A stretch of DNA of 64,000 bases. Source: Yersinia entomophaga. Its GTDB lineage: Bacteria; Pseudomonadota; Gammaproteobacteria; Enterobacterales; Enterobacteriaceae. Shown here piece by piece: positions 17,837 through 25,997 of this stretch. Where the stretch lies: assembly GCF_001656035.1 (NCBI RefSeq), contig NZ_CP010029.1, positions 2,305,076 through 2,369,075 of the forward strand, given 5' to 3'. Made by a program: the position numbers and the translations under genes. Under the pieces are notes generated by a model. That model was not told where the DNA came from. It worked only from the letters and a program-made list of their open reading frames with translations, and searched no databases. Positions within the stretch are counted from its first letter, which is position 1. Each line of letters begins with the position of its first letter.

Positions 17837-18949
17837 TTAATCTCCCTGAACCAAGCGTTGAATGCAGGTAGAAATGACCTCAAGCTGTGCTGACGTGACA
17901 CTGCGCACGTCCACCTCAATCTTGCCTTCATTTGCTTTGTACGCGCGGAAATAAATCGCCGGATCGCCGTCCATCAAAGCTGCGACCAACTCTGGCGTTG
18001 AACGCCCAATTTTGACTTCGTCGAAGCTGATTTCGGTTCGGGCAATATCCCGGCCGGCACTATCCCATACCACTTTGGCGGAGATACCGGGCAAAGCATT
18101 CAAATGACTGATAAATGGCGTCATTTTTTCAACCATTTGCTGGCCGGTGGTCTGTTCCTGTTGAATATAGCTCTCGATAGCCTGAGTCAGGCCAATAATG
18201 CTTTCCTTACCCACTTTCATCGCCCGACCAATACCATTCGACTGTAGCTTAACCCAATCTACGTAGGTCTTTTTGCCCAAGACTAACCCGCTGGTTGGCC
18301 CTTCAATTGCCTTCGCGCCACTATAAATCACTAAATCAGCGCCCATCTGATAGTAGCAGGCCAGATCTTCTTCGGCGGCCGCGTCTACAATCAGTGGCAG
18401 TTGGTGCTTACGCGCGACCACAACTGCCTGTTCAACTGACAAAATGCTTTTTTGTACGCAATGGTGGGATTTTATATACAAAATCGCCGCAGTATTCGGC
18501 GTGATCGCCGCTTCAAGCTGATCGGCAGAGCATTCATTGGCATAGCCCGCTTCCACCACTTTACCGCCACCGAGGGTCACCATCGTATCCACCGGGGCGC
18601 CGAAATTAACGTTGTGCCCTTTTGGCAACACGATCTCATGGGGGACTTGCAACACCGCAGCTTGCAGATTAACCAATAAATTGGCGTTATCTTTCACGAT
18701 AACGGCAGCAACTGACTGCGCAATTCCTGCCGAAGCGCAGGAAACGACCACCGCACTTTCCACATTCAGTCGCTCTGCAATATAAGCACCGGTTTTATTC
18801 ACCAGATCTTTAACTTCGAAGAAGTGATTTAGCCCGAATGCAACGGCTTCGACCACGTCCTGCCGCGGTGTAGAAACGCCCAAAATCGTCATCCGACCGG
18901 ATGCATTAATCACGCTTTTTAGCTGGTACTTTTCATAGATCGAAGACAT
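17837..18949 (-). CDS. DgaE-family PLP-dependent ammonia lyase (SelA-like)
   Basis: This 370-residue fold-type I PLP protein is of the SelA-related group (EF_0838/AHA_3916 type). The PLP lysine is probably in LVIYSGAKAIEGPTSG. DgaE of Salmonella eliminates ammonia from D-glucosaminate-6-phosphate to give KDGP, the substrate of the aldolase encoded next. The first codons overlap the amidohydrolase gene by 17 bp, indicating coupling. An alternative role such as another beta-elimination or transamination cannot be excluded. E. coli YhfS, in the yhf cluster with its own PRD protein and membrane protein, is a comparable orphan. Confidence 0.82.
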   Translation of the reverse strand: MSSIYEKYQLKSVINASGRMTILGVSTPRQDVVEAVAFGLNHFFEVKDLVNKTGAYIAERLNVESAVVVSCASAGIAQSVAAVIVKDNANLLVNLQAAVLQVPHEIVLPKGHNVNFGAPVDTMVTLGGGKVVEAGYANECSADQLEAAITPNTAAILYIKSHHCVQKSILSVEQAVVVARKHQLPLIVDAAAEEDLACYYQMGADLVIYSGAKAIEGPTSGLVLGKKTYVDWVKLQSNGIGRAMKVGKESIIGLTQAIESYIQQEQTTGQQMVEKMTPFISHLNALPGISAKVVWDSAGRDIARTEISFDEVKIGRSTPELVAALMDGDPAIYFRAYKANEGKIEVDVRSVTSAQLEVISTCIQRLVQGD

Positions 18950-20084
18950 CGTGAGATTTCCCTTCGTCAGTTAACACCAAGTCACCGGCGACAACCGCAG
19001 CCAATGGCAGCAAATATTTCTCTCCGGTTACGGATTTACCTTCTGAATCGACAAATACTTGAGGCCGTTGTTTCACTTCGAATATAGTTAAATCGGCATC
19101 AAAGCCTGCGGCTAATACCCCTTTACCGGTCAAACGTAATGCCTGCGCGGCATTTTCTGTTACGCAGCGAATAACTTGTTCGAGGTTAAGACCAATGGTA
19201 AAGAATTTAGACATCACCGTTGCCAAGCTGTGCACCGGCCCGGTAATACGGTTGCGGCAGTAAATATCAGAACTGATGGTGTGAGGGTAAATTCCCTGTT
19301 TAATCGCCTGCTCAGCAACATCGAAACTAAAACTGGCGCTGCCGTGACCGACATCCAATAACACACCACGTTTTAATGCGCGTTGAATAGACTCCCGCAG
19401 CGTACCGGACGGGGTCAAAATACGGTTGGGTTTACCGTTATAGCAGTGGGTAATAATGTCCCCTTGGGTCAGCAAATCGGCAATTTCATCTAGATCCGGC
19501 GGATTATTGCCAATATGTACCATCAAAGGTAATTGGTTATTTTCTTGCTGGATTTCTTTGGCTCGAACCAAAGGCTTAATGCCGTTTTTCCCCACGACGC
19601 TACTGCTCATCCGAGCCTTAATCCCAATAATAAAGCCGGGATTGCGAGCGATTGCCTCGCTTACGCTGGATTTATCGATCTGCTCCATATCGGCTAATTC
19701 GTTTTGCGTCACAATGCCGGTTTTAGCGATATTTAAAAACGCGTAAACCTGTGTTTTCGCCGCTCGCGTCAAGGTATAAAAATCATCCACGTCATTGGCA
19801 CCGGTACTCCCCGCGTCAATAACCGTAGTCACGCCGCTGGCCACGCCAATTAAATCCGCATCATCATGATAAATTGGCGAAGCTGGGTAGCAATGAACGT
19901 GTGAATCAATCCAGCCTGCGCTGACAAAGTACTGCCCCGCCAAATCTATGGTTGCCTTGGCAGAAAGAAAATCGATAGGATTTTCATTACAGAGTGAAAC
20001 TGAAGTAATCTTGCCGTCATCAATAACGATATCGACCTGATGCCCTTCAACCAACCTTGCCCGTTTGATAATAAAGTCATGCAT
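18933..20084 (-). CDS. Amidohydrolase/deacetylase-family metallohydrolase (EF_0837/AHA_3915 type)
   Basis: This 383-residue protein is an amidohydrolase-superfamily TIM barrel. It has the metal-binding HxH in WIDSHVHCYP, a candidate carboxylated lysine in GIKARMSS, histidines in MVHIGNN, ITHCYNG and DVGHGSASF, and the late Asp in ISSDIYCRN. The family resembles dihydroorotase and N-acetyl-amino-sugar deacetylases. In this operon it could remove an acyl or carbamoyl group, or open a ring, before the ammonia lyase acts. A 93-bp gap with a strong hairpin separates it from the upstream membrane-protein gene. The substrate is unknown. Confidence 0.8.
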   Translation of the reverse strand: MHDFIIKRARLVEGHQVDIVIDDGKITSVSLCNENPIDFLSAKATIDLAGQYFVSAGWIDSHVHCYPASPIYHDDADLIGVASGVTTVIDAGSTGANDVDDFYTLTRAAKTQVYAFLNIAKTGIVTQNELADMEQIDKSSVSEAIARNPGFIIGIKARMSSSVVGKNGIKPLVRAKEIQQENNQLPLMVHIGNNPPDLDEIADLLTQGDIITHCYNGKPNRILTPSGTLRESIQRALKRGVLLDVGHGSASFSFDVAEQAIKQGIYPHTISSDIYCRNRITGPVHSLATVMSKFFTIGLNLEQVIRCVTENAAQALRLTGKGVLAAGFDADLTIFEVKQRPQVFVDSEGKSVTGEKYLLPLAAVVAGDLVLTDEGKSHDVFDL

Positions 20085-20141
20085 TATCTTTATTCTCCGT
20101 TAAATATCCGGGTAACAAGATGTGAGTGGCTAAATGATGAT

Positions 20142-20171
20142 GGGGCAAAATTGATCATTTAATTTCGCCCC
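20142..20171 (-). other. Intercistronic hairpin between transporter and enzyme genes
   Basis: On the minus strand GGGGC-G-AAATT and AATTT-T-GCCCC form an 11-bp stem (one G-T wobble) with an 8-base loop. There is no following T-run. It divides the cassette into transporter and enzyme halves and probably tunes relative mRNA stability. Confidence 0.5.
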
Positions 20172-20177
20172 GTAATA

Positions 20178-20831
20178 TCAAGAAATAGCGACCGGGAATA
20201 GAGAACCTAAAATCATCGCGCCTAAAATCGCACCACCGGTAATTGGCTTGCTCCATAAATAGAACAATAATGCGCCAGCCAAAGAACCAATACCGATAGG
20301 AATAGAAGCTGCCATTGCAGAAAGAATAATCAAGGGTCCAAGAAAACGTCCGGATGAATTACCTGCGCCCATCATGACATCCGCGCCGTAAGTTGAATCA
20401 CTCTGATTAATGGTGAATTTTCTAGCCAGAATAATAAGATAACCGATAGCAATGCCAATAACTAACCCAGTGACCAGTGAAGCTGCAAAATTGGCTACGG
20501 GGAAAACAAATCCAGCGCCCAATAATAATGCAGGAACCCCCAAACCTACTCCGGTTTGAATCGCCCCACCAATATCCAGAATACCTACCAGCGAGCCTTC
20601 GATAATGCGTGCGAATAAGAAGCTGGCACCGAATGCTGCTACTGCACCATAAACGCCGGTATCCATACCTGCTCGCAACATGGAAACGAAAGCCACTTCG
20701 TTAAATGCGCCAATCCCATAGAGATAATACATATGGGTACCAGCAAAAACGCCGGAAGATAATACGCCAACAAATATCGGGAATGACCAGTCGGCATACC
20801 AAAAACCGTCTTTGGTTTGTTCATCCATCAT
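20178..20831 (-). CDS. DUF4310-family membrane protein (EF_0833/AHA_3914 type)
   Basis: This 217-residue polytopic membrane protein has about six hydrophobic segments rich in glycine (for example GVLSSGVFAGTHMYYLYGIG, ASLVTGLVIGIAIGYLIILA, GAILGAMILGSLFPVAIS). It belongs to a family found only, as far as I recall, with the neighbouring DUF4311, DUF4312, SFCGS and PRD proteins. It is probably one of two membrane subunits of a transporter. Start choice: ATG at 20831 after AGGAG; TTG at 20834 and ATG at 20828 are alternatives. It follows the DUF4311 gene by 18 bp. No function is established. Confidence 0.85.
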   Translation of the reverse strand: MMDEQTKDGFWYADWSFPIFVGVLSSGVFAGTHMYYLYGIGAFNEVAFVSMLRAGMDTGVYGAVAAFGASFLFARIIEGSLVGILDIGGAIQTGVGLGVPALLLGAGFVFPVANFAASLVTGLVIGIAIGYLIILARKFTINQSDSTYGADVMMGAGNSSGRFLGPLIILSAMAASIPIGIGSLAGALLFYLWSKPITGGAILGAMILGSLFPVAIS

Positions 20832-20849
20832 CAAGCTCCTGTAGAAATG

Positions 20850-21626
20850 TTATTTACCGCTTAATGCGTTATGAATGCTGTCGAGCCAGACTGGAACGCC
20901 CAGACTGAATGACTCCAGGAATTTCATGTCAAAGCCACGGAAGAAACCGCTCAAAACAAACAGTAAGACAATAACTGCCATCATGATTTTTGTGACTTTA
21001 TTCCAACCGCTTTCTTCTACGCCTTTACCGATTAAAATACCCAGAACCAGACCTGGAACAGCGTTCCCCATAATTAACTGAGCCAGACCGCCAAAAATAG
21101 TGGCCCAGAAACCGGAACGACGACCGGCATCAATAGCCGCCAGCCAGAAAATAACCGGCATCACGGTATTCACCAGAATATTAGCCGCCGGTACCAATAC
21201 TTTAATTGCGGTAACCTGCAATGCTTCCGGTACAGCCGAAGCGGTGGTATTTAAGAAGCTAACAACGATAACGCCAATAATGCCGCAGGCAATCGCCATT
21301 TTTTTCGGGTTATGCATGGTCTCGGCCACATTGCGATTTTTAATCATCAATGCTGCTGCACCCCAGTTAGGAATAATGCGATGGTCAACATCTTGCGTAA
21401 ACGCACCCGCCGCAACGGAAGACGCCCATGCGTTAAAGAAGAAGCCCAAACCAAAGGAGAAATGCGAGGCTGGATCGCCTTCACAAGAGTTCAGTTCACC
21501 CAAGGTACGAAATGCGCCCATGCCCTGAACCGTAGGCGCATGAAACATTCGCGCTGCACCGGCACCGACGCCGACACCAACCAGTCCGCCGATGATAATC
21601 GACTTAAAAAGAATGATTAAAAACAT
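20850..21626 (-). CDS. DUF4311-family membrane protein (EF_0832/AHA_3913 type)
   Basis: This 258-residue polytopic protein has an N-terminal glycine-rich span (KSIIIGGLVGVGVGAGAARM) and about six to seven membrane segments. A conserved polar loop runs FRTLGELNSCEGDPASHFSFGLGFFFNAW. A second signature is WLAAIDAGRRSGFWATIFGG. It is the likely core permease of the cassette together with DUF4310. It does not resemble ordinary mannose-family EIIC/EIID closely enough for me to call it a PTS permease. AAGGAT precedes the start. Confidence 0.85.
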   Translation of the reverse strand: MFLIILFKSIIIGGLVGVGVGAGAARMFHAPTVQGMGAFRTLGELNSCEGDPASHFSFGLGFFFNAWASSVAAGAFTQDVDHRIIPNWGAAALMIKNRNVAETMHNPKKMAIACGIIGVIVVSFLNTTASAVPEALQVTAIKVLVPAANILVNTVMPVIFWLAAIDAGRRSGFWATIFGGLAQLIMGNAVPGLVLGILIGKGVEESGWNKVTKIMMAVIVLLFVLSGFFRGFDMKFLESFSLGVPVWLDSIHNALSGK

Positions 21627-21657
21627 CAGTATATCCTTTCATTTATAGCCAACGTTT

Positions 21658-21954
21658 TTATTTAGAGACGAAAACAACCTTATCTGTATTAATGATTGTT
21701 ACGCTCACGGTAATATCTAAGGCTACGGTATAAGTCCTCTTTTCGCGGGGAAGAAAGAAGAACAGAAATTTCTCTTTTTTTACCGACTCTTCCGCGCTTA
21801 ATACCTTCACGTCCTGGGGTTCAATGCGTAATAAGATATTTTGTGTCGACTTCAATACCGTATTCTGGACATGACCTAATGCGCTGGCGAAAGCCTTAGC
21901 TTTAGTATCCCCTTTCCCTTTGACCTTAACCTGGGTGGTATATTGTTCTTTCAT
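21658..21954 (-). CDS. DUF4312-family small protein (EF_0831/AHA_3912 type)
   Basis: This 98-residue soluble protein has alternating hydrophobic and charged stretches suggesting an alpha/beta fold (YTTQVKVKGKGDTKAKAFAS, then RTYTVALDITVSVTI). It has no cysteine and one histidine (GHVQN), so a role as a classical EIIA or EIIB is unlikely. Its ATG overlaps the SFCGS stop by one base (TAATG). It always travels with the SFCGS and DUF4310/4311 proteins, to my knowledge. Function unknown. Confidence 0.82.
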   Translation of the reverse strand: MKEQYTTQVKVKGKGDTKAKAFASALGHVQNTVLKSTQNILLRIEPQDVKVLSAEESVKKEKFLFFFLPREKRTYTVALDITVSVTIINTDKVVFVSK

Positions 21955-22319
21955 TACGGATTGCCATGTTTCTTAATATAAGCTTCAACCAGTTTCTGAC
22001 CGAGTTCTTCTTTATCCATAAAACCAAAACCTAATACTTTACAACCTTCATTTATTGCCGTTACGCCCTCTTCAATAGAGCGCATTCCGTATTTCGCTTT
22101 ATAGCCATATTTAGTTTGTGCCGTAATAGCGCCTGCGCCACCGCTGCCGCAAAATGAAATACCGAGGTCAGCCTGTTCTTTATTCATCACATCGCCCAAT
22201 TTCATATCTGCGGCAACGCCAGGAATCACAATAGATTTTGCCCCGGCCAACTCAATACCCTGACCGACTTTCTGACCTTTACCCAAACGGTCGCCAATCA
22301 CAACGGTAATTTGACTCAT
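21954..22319 (-). CDS. Glycine-rich SFCGS-family protein (EF_0830/AHA_3911 type)
   Basis: This 121-residue cytoplasmic protein is defined by the motif LGISFCGSGGAGAITAQTKY near residues 52-71. A cysteine followed by a glycine/serine-rich turn recalls the P-loop of PTS EIIB proteins (Cys-x-x-Gly-x-Gly/Ser). The fold looks alpha/beta, starting ITVVIGDRLGKGQKV. A phosphocysteine role is therefore conceivable but undemonstrated. E. coli YhfU (DUF2620) in the yhf cluster may be a distant equivalent. It is the second gene of the operon, 22 bp after the PRD gene. Confidence 0.85.
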   Translation of the reverse strand: MSQITVVIGDRLGKGQKVGQGIELAGAKSIVIPGVAADMKLGDVMNKEQADLGISFCGSGGAGAITAQTKYGYKAKYGMRSIEEGVTAINEGCKVLGFGFMDKEELGQKLVEAYIKKHGNP

Positions 22320-22341
22320 AATTTTTTCTCCAAGGCTGAAT

Positions 22342-22689
22342 TTATGAATTATTATCTTTGGCTACTTCAAAATGCACGGACAATAAATAGGCTTCCTCAA
22401 TGGGCAAATTCCCCAATGAATCGACTACTTGCTGAGCCATTCTCATTGAATCTGCTGATATTTCGTCAAATAATGACTTATCCACTTCCGGCAGTGGTTC
22501 ACCAGTAATAGAGCGCAGCACCATAGCCCGAATATGTGAGGTCAACATCTGCTGCTGAACATCATTGGTATAAATATTCTCGGCATTCAGCATGGCCATT
22601 ATATCCGCCAATAACCATTGAGTTTTCTCAATGCCATCATCGACATCGAGTTTATTCTCAGTATTTACAGATACGGCTCCATCATTCAC
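22342..22689 (-). CDS. Stand-alone PRD domain protein (EF_0829/AHA_3910 type)
   Basis: This 115-residue protein is essentially one PTS regulation domain, with the two expected histidine motifs, LTSHIRAMVLRS and LLSVHFEVAK. There is no DNA- or RNA-binding domain. Such lone PRDs are unusual; E. coli YhfY is another example. It may be a phosphorylation-sensitive partner of the transporter or of the BglG-type regulator encoded at the other end of the cassette. It starts with GTG after GAGGAAC and is the first gene of the operon. Function unknown. Confidence 0.82.
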   Translation of the reverse strand: MNDGAVSVNTENKLDVDDGIEKTQWLLADIMAMLNAENIYTNDVQQQMLTSHIRAMVLRSITGEPLPEVDKSLFDEISADSMRMAQQVVDSLGNLPIEEAYLLSVHFEVAKDNNS

Positions 22690-22882
22690 GCTAGCGTTCC
22701 TCTGTACTGTGCTGATTTATTTTCTGACTGCAAAGAAAAGTTCATGGCGTTAAATCTTATTCCTTTCCTTTACGCTATAGCCTTACCCTACCCCTAAGCG
22801 TAAAAAGTATGTAGCCTGTTTTTTTCCAGTTCGAAGTGGAAATAAAGTGAGCAATATTGATCCAATTCGCAAAATCCGCGGT

Positions 22883-22909
22883 ACTGGGCCTTCCCAGTGA
22901 ATTTTCACT
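22883..22909. promoter_or_regulatory. Two overlapping inverted repeats upstream of the PRD operon
   Basis: ACTGGG-CCTT-CCCAGT (22883-22898) runs into AGTGAA-TT-TTCACT (22896-22909). Both are perfect palindromes ~195-220 bp upstream of the first cassette gene, in an otherwise AT-rich ~600-bp spacer with no gene. They are candidate operators for the PRD regulator or another factor. I could not place a convincing sigma-70 or sigma-54 promoter for the operon. Confidence 0.4.
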
Positions 22910-23202
22910 TTTTTAAAGCTAGCGCTATCCATAAATGTTTATAAACGATAAAACAGAAAAAAACGCCGAAGAAATAACAGGAAAATATCATGCAAAATCT
23001 TAGAACTTGCGATGATTCAGCTATTTTATAAGAAGATTAAATAGGGAAAACAGGGTAAGAGAATAAATATCCTTATTTTATTTCAGCATAAAAAATGGCA
23101 ATTATGGAAAATAACGAGATCAAGATCACCTTTTATCAAAAGATAAAGCAAGAAAAGCTTCGTGATCCGGATCTCTTTCTTTTCTCGCCAGAAGCGCCTA
23201 GT

Positions 23203-23265
23203 ATCAGACTAATAATCTGATATTTTCTAACACCCCCTCTCCTATGGCGCGGGGGTGTTGTTTTT
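23203..23265 (+). promoter_or_regulatory. rnk leader with terminator-type hairpin
   Basis: AACACCCCC (23229-23237) and GGGGGTGTT (23251-23259) form a 9-bp stem followed by GTTTTT, 30 bp before rnk. Just upstream, ATCAGA-N7-TCTGAT forms another stem. A premature terminator ahead of rnk is a described gamma-proteobacterial attenuation element (rnk leader). A small RNA ending at this terminator is the alternative. Confidence 0.65.
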
Positions 23266-23295
23266 ATGTTTTCTGTACTTGAATTGGAGAGTGGT

Positions 23296-23706
23296 ATGAC
23301 CAAGCCAACCATCACGATTAACGAGCTGGACGCCGAACGTTTGGATGCGTTGTTGGCACAACCTGCTTTTGCTGACACAGCGATTGCCGATGCACTGAAT
23401 GAAGAGCTGGATCGCGCTGACATTCTGCCTCCGTCAGAAATACCTGCTGACGTAGTCACCATGAATAGCCGGGTTCGTTTTCGTGATTTGAATAATCAGG
23501 AAGAGCATATTCGCACGCTGGTCTACCCCGCATCGCTGAAAGATAGTAACGAACAAATCTCGGTTATGGCTCCGCTCGGCGCCGCATTACTGGGATTACA
23601 TGTTGATAATGAGATTAACTGGAAACTGCCGGGTGGGGATGAAGCCCGCATTAAGGTATTAGAACTGCTGTATCAACCAGAAGCCGCCGGTGAATATCAC
23701 CGTTAA
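23296..23706 (+). CDS. rnk: Nucleoside diphosphate kinase regulator Rnk
   Basis: Rnk (136 residues, E. coli length) is a GreA/GreB-fold protein that binds RNA polymerase secondary-channel surfaces. It was named for restoring nucleoside diphosphate kinase levels. The C-terminal FKBP-like GreA domain is recognised by [40 protein letters not shown] and the [15 protein letters not shown] end. I start at MTKPTITIN after GGAGAG, not at the upstream in-frame 23266, because that lies next to the leader terminator. It is transcribed divergently from the cassette. Confidence 0.93.
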   Translation: MTKPTITINELDAERLDALLAQPAFADTAIADALNEELDRADILPPSEIPADVVTMNSRVRFRDLNNQEEHIRTLVYPASLKDSNEQISVMAPLGAALLGLHVDNEINWKLPGGDEARIKVLELLYQPEAAGEYHR

Positions 23707-23856
23707 TACCTTCGCGTTTTAGCGATGAAGGGTGGTAGATCGTCGATCTCTCACCCTTTTATGCATCAAGTGTTAAATCCATTTACTTCTCAATACTCTT
23801 TATTCCTTAAGCGCACTCATTATTTAGCCTGACTCATTCTTTCAAGCTATAGCATC

Positions 23857-24243
23857 TTAACGGTATTTTTTATGGTAAGTGTTGCGGGTGTCTTTGAATT
23901 CCTGCGCCACCTTTCGCGCCTCTTCCAGCTTGCCTTGATCGGCTAAAGCCAGAGATTGATCGATTTGACCGATCAGTATGGTTAATCCATGACGATAATC
24001 TTGTACTTCTGCGCTATCTGGCGCCTTGCCCTTTAATTTAGGCGGAATGCCTTTCTGCGCATCCAACGCCGCGCTGCGCATCCCCTGTAGGCCTTGTTTG
24101 AAGCTTTCCAGCGAATCGGTTTTCAGAACCGCACTGTAATTGCTCGCAATGGTATCCATATCTTCCGCAATATCATTTGCCATTGCCAAAGTGCTAGCGC
24201 TTAGCAGTATGGCGGCCACTAACACTTTTATTTTCTGACTCAT
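23857..24243 (-). CDS. cybC: Soluble cytochrome b562
   Basis: This 128-residue protein is the exported four-helix b-type cytochrome. It has a signal peptide (KIKVLVAAILLSASTLAMA), a mature start near NDIAEDM, the axial Met (mature position 7) and the axial His in NTYHKKYR at the C-terminus. The MRSAALDAQKGIPPKLKGKAPDS segment is typical. The ATG at 24243 has AAGGAG at good spacing; a GTG at 24249 is too close to it. It lies downstream of pmbA as in E. coli. Its electron-transfer partner is unknown. Confidence 0.94.
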   Translation of the reverse strand: MSQKIKVLVAAILLSASTLAMANDIAEDMDTIASNYSAVLKTDSLESFKQGLQGMRSAALDAQKGIPPKLKGKAPDSAEVQDYRHGLTILIGQIDQSLALADQGKLEEARKVAQEFKDTRNTYHKKYR

Positions 24244-24478
24244 GCTCACGCTCCTTATAATTATTGTTAATAGTTTGTATCACTCATAACATAGGTGGCT
24301 AGCAGGGAAACAGGCAATAGAATTTTTGTAAAACACTGAAAATTTAATGGTAGCAGCAATGAGACATAAAAATGGCCGAGGGCATTAGCCATCGACCATT
24401 TTACTACAGATTTTTATGCCACAATATTTGAACCCATTCCCGCTAATCGAGCGTGATTAACGAAAAAAATCCAAAGGA

Positions 24479-25819
24479 TTATTCACCAGCAATTTTCATT
24501 TCTGGAAGTAATATTGAACCGCACTGAATATTACTGCGTGTTTCAATATCACTGCCTGCGCTAACCATATTGCGCAGCATGTCTTTAAGATTACCTGCAA
24601 TGGTAATTTCACTGACCGGATACTGAATTTCACCGTTCTCCACCCAGAAACCGGCGGCACCGCGAGAATAATCACCGGTTACGGTGCTTACGCCCTGACC
24701 CATCAGTTCCGTTACTACCAGGCCTCTGCCCATCTTCTTAAGCATTCCGGCGAAATCCAGCCCTTGCCCAGCAATACGCCAGTTATGGATTCCGCCAGCA
24801 TGACCGGTGCTTTTCAGACCCAGTTTACGCGCCGAATAGCTGGTAAGCAGGTAGGTTTGCAGAACGCCGTCTTTCACAATTTCGCGACGCTGGGTACGTA
24901 CCCCTTCGCTATCAAAAGGCGTAGAAGCCAACCCGCCCAACAGGTGCGGATGCTCTTCGATGGTCAGCCATTCAGGCAAAATCTGTTTGCCGAGATGATC
25001 GAGCAAAAAGGTAGATTTGCGATATATATTCCCGCCGCTAATGGCTGAAACCAAATGCCCAAACAGGCCGGTAGCGACTTCTGCAGCAAATAACACCGGA
25101 GCCTTCATAGTTGGCAGTTTACGCGGTGACAGGCGAGACAGGGTGCGACGAGCGCACTCTGCGCCGACCCACTCTGGGCTGGCCAGATCTTCCAACCGGC
25201 GGCTGATGCTGTAAGCGTAATCACGCTCCATATCACCGTCAAACTCTGCAATCACGCTACTGGATATCGAATGGCGACTTGAGCAATAACTTTTCAGCAT
25301 ACCGTGGCTGTTTCCGAAAACCTTGATGCCATAGTGACTGTTAAAACTACCGCCTTCGGTATTGGTAATGCGCTTATCGGCCTTTAATGCCGCCTGCTCG
25401 GCTCTAGCTGCCAGTTGAATGCCGCGATCGGCGTCCAACTCCGCGGGATGGAACAGATCCAACTCCGGCGCATCAAACGCCAGCAAGGATTTATCTGCCG
25501 GGCCTGCATAAGGATCCGGCGAAGTATAGCGAGCGATATCCAACGCAGCCTGGACGGTGCGGGCCACTGCGTCTGGATTCAAATCAGTGGTGGACGCGCT
25601 GCCTTTCCGCTGCTGGTGATAAACGGTAATCCCCAGCGCACCATCGCTGTTGAACTCCACGTTTTCCACCTCGCCAAAGCGGGTGCTGACGCTAATACCC
25701 GTAGTTTTAGTAACGGCGACTTCGGCCGCATCCGAACTGGCGCGAGCCAGTTCCAAAGCTTGTGCAACAGCTTGTTCCAGCGTTTTACGCTGTTCTGCAA
25801 CTTGAGTGACTACTTTCAT
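24479..25819 (-). CDS. pmbA: Metalloprotease subunit TldE (PmbA)
   Basis: PmbA/TldE (446 residues) forms a heterodimeric protease with TldD that matures microcin B17 and degrades the CcdA antitoxin. TldE lacks the HExxH zinc motif found in TldD, consistent with a structural, substrate-channel role. Conserved family stretches include [27 protein letters not shown] and [17 protein letters not shown]. Divergent from darP. Its partner tldD lies ~8 kb away in this window. Confidence 0.95.
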   Translation of the reverse strand: MKVVTQVAEQRKTLEQAVAQALELARASSDAAEVAVTKTTGISVSTRFGEVENVEFNSDGALGITVYHQQRKGSASTTDLNPDAVARTVQAALDIARYTSPDPYAGPADKSLLAFDAPELDLFHPAELDADRGIQLAARAEQAALKADKRITNTEGGSFNSHYGIKVFGNSHGMLKSYCSSRHSISSSVIAEFDGDMERDYAYSISRRLEDLASPEWVGAECARRTLSRLSPRKLPTMKAPVLFAAEVATGLFGHLVSAISGGNIYRKSTFLLDHLGKQILPEWLTIEEHPHLLGGLASTPFDSEGVRTQRREIVKDGVLQTYLLTSYSARKLGLKSTGHAGGIHNWRIAGQGLDFAGMLKKMGRGLVVTELMGQGVSTVTGDYSRGAAGFWVENGEIQYPVSEITIAGNLKDMLRNMVSAGSDIETRSNIQCGSILLPEMKIAGE

Positions 25820-25997
25820 CGATCTGCCATAATTAATGAGATAATCGTTCAGGAAAGTGCCGTGACGGCGTAGTAATACGACGATTTACACGGATAAAAT
25901 GTAGAGCGCCATGGCTTTGAGTCTAACAGGATCTGCGTACAATTTCGCAGAAAGCCAACAACCTGATAGGATTAGCCTCTTTTTAAGGAATGACACC

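Noticed and set aside
13695..22689. Cassette as a standard mannose-family PTS operon
   Set aside because: The two membrane proteins and small proteins do not show the usual EIIA/EIIB mannose-family motifs (no EIIA phosphohistidine or EIIB histidine site); the SFCGS, DUF4310, DUF4311 and DUF4312 families fit better.
22690..22800. Sigma-54 promoter for the cassette
   Set aside because: I looked for a GG-N10-GC -24/-12 element on the minus strand and found no convincing match; the regulator is also not a sigma-54 activator.
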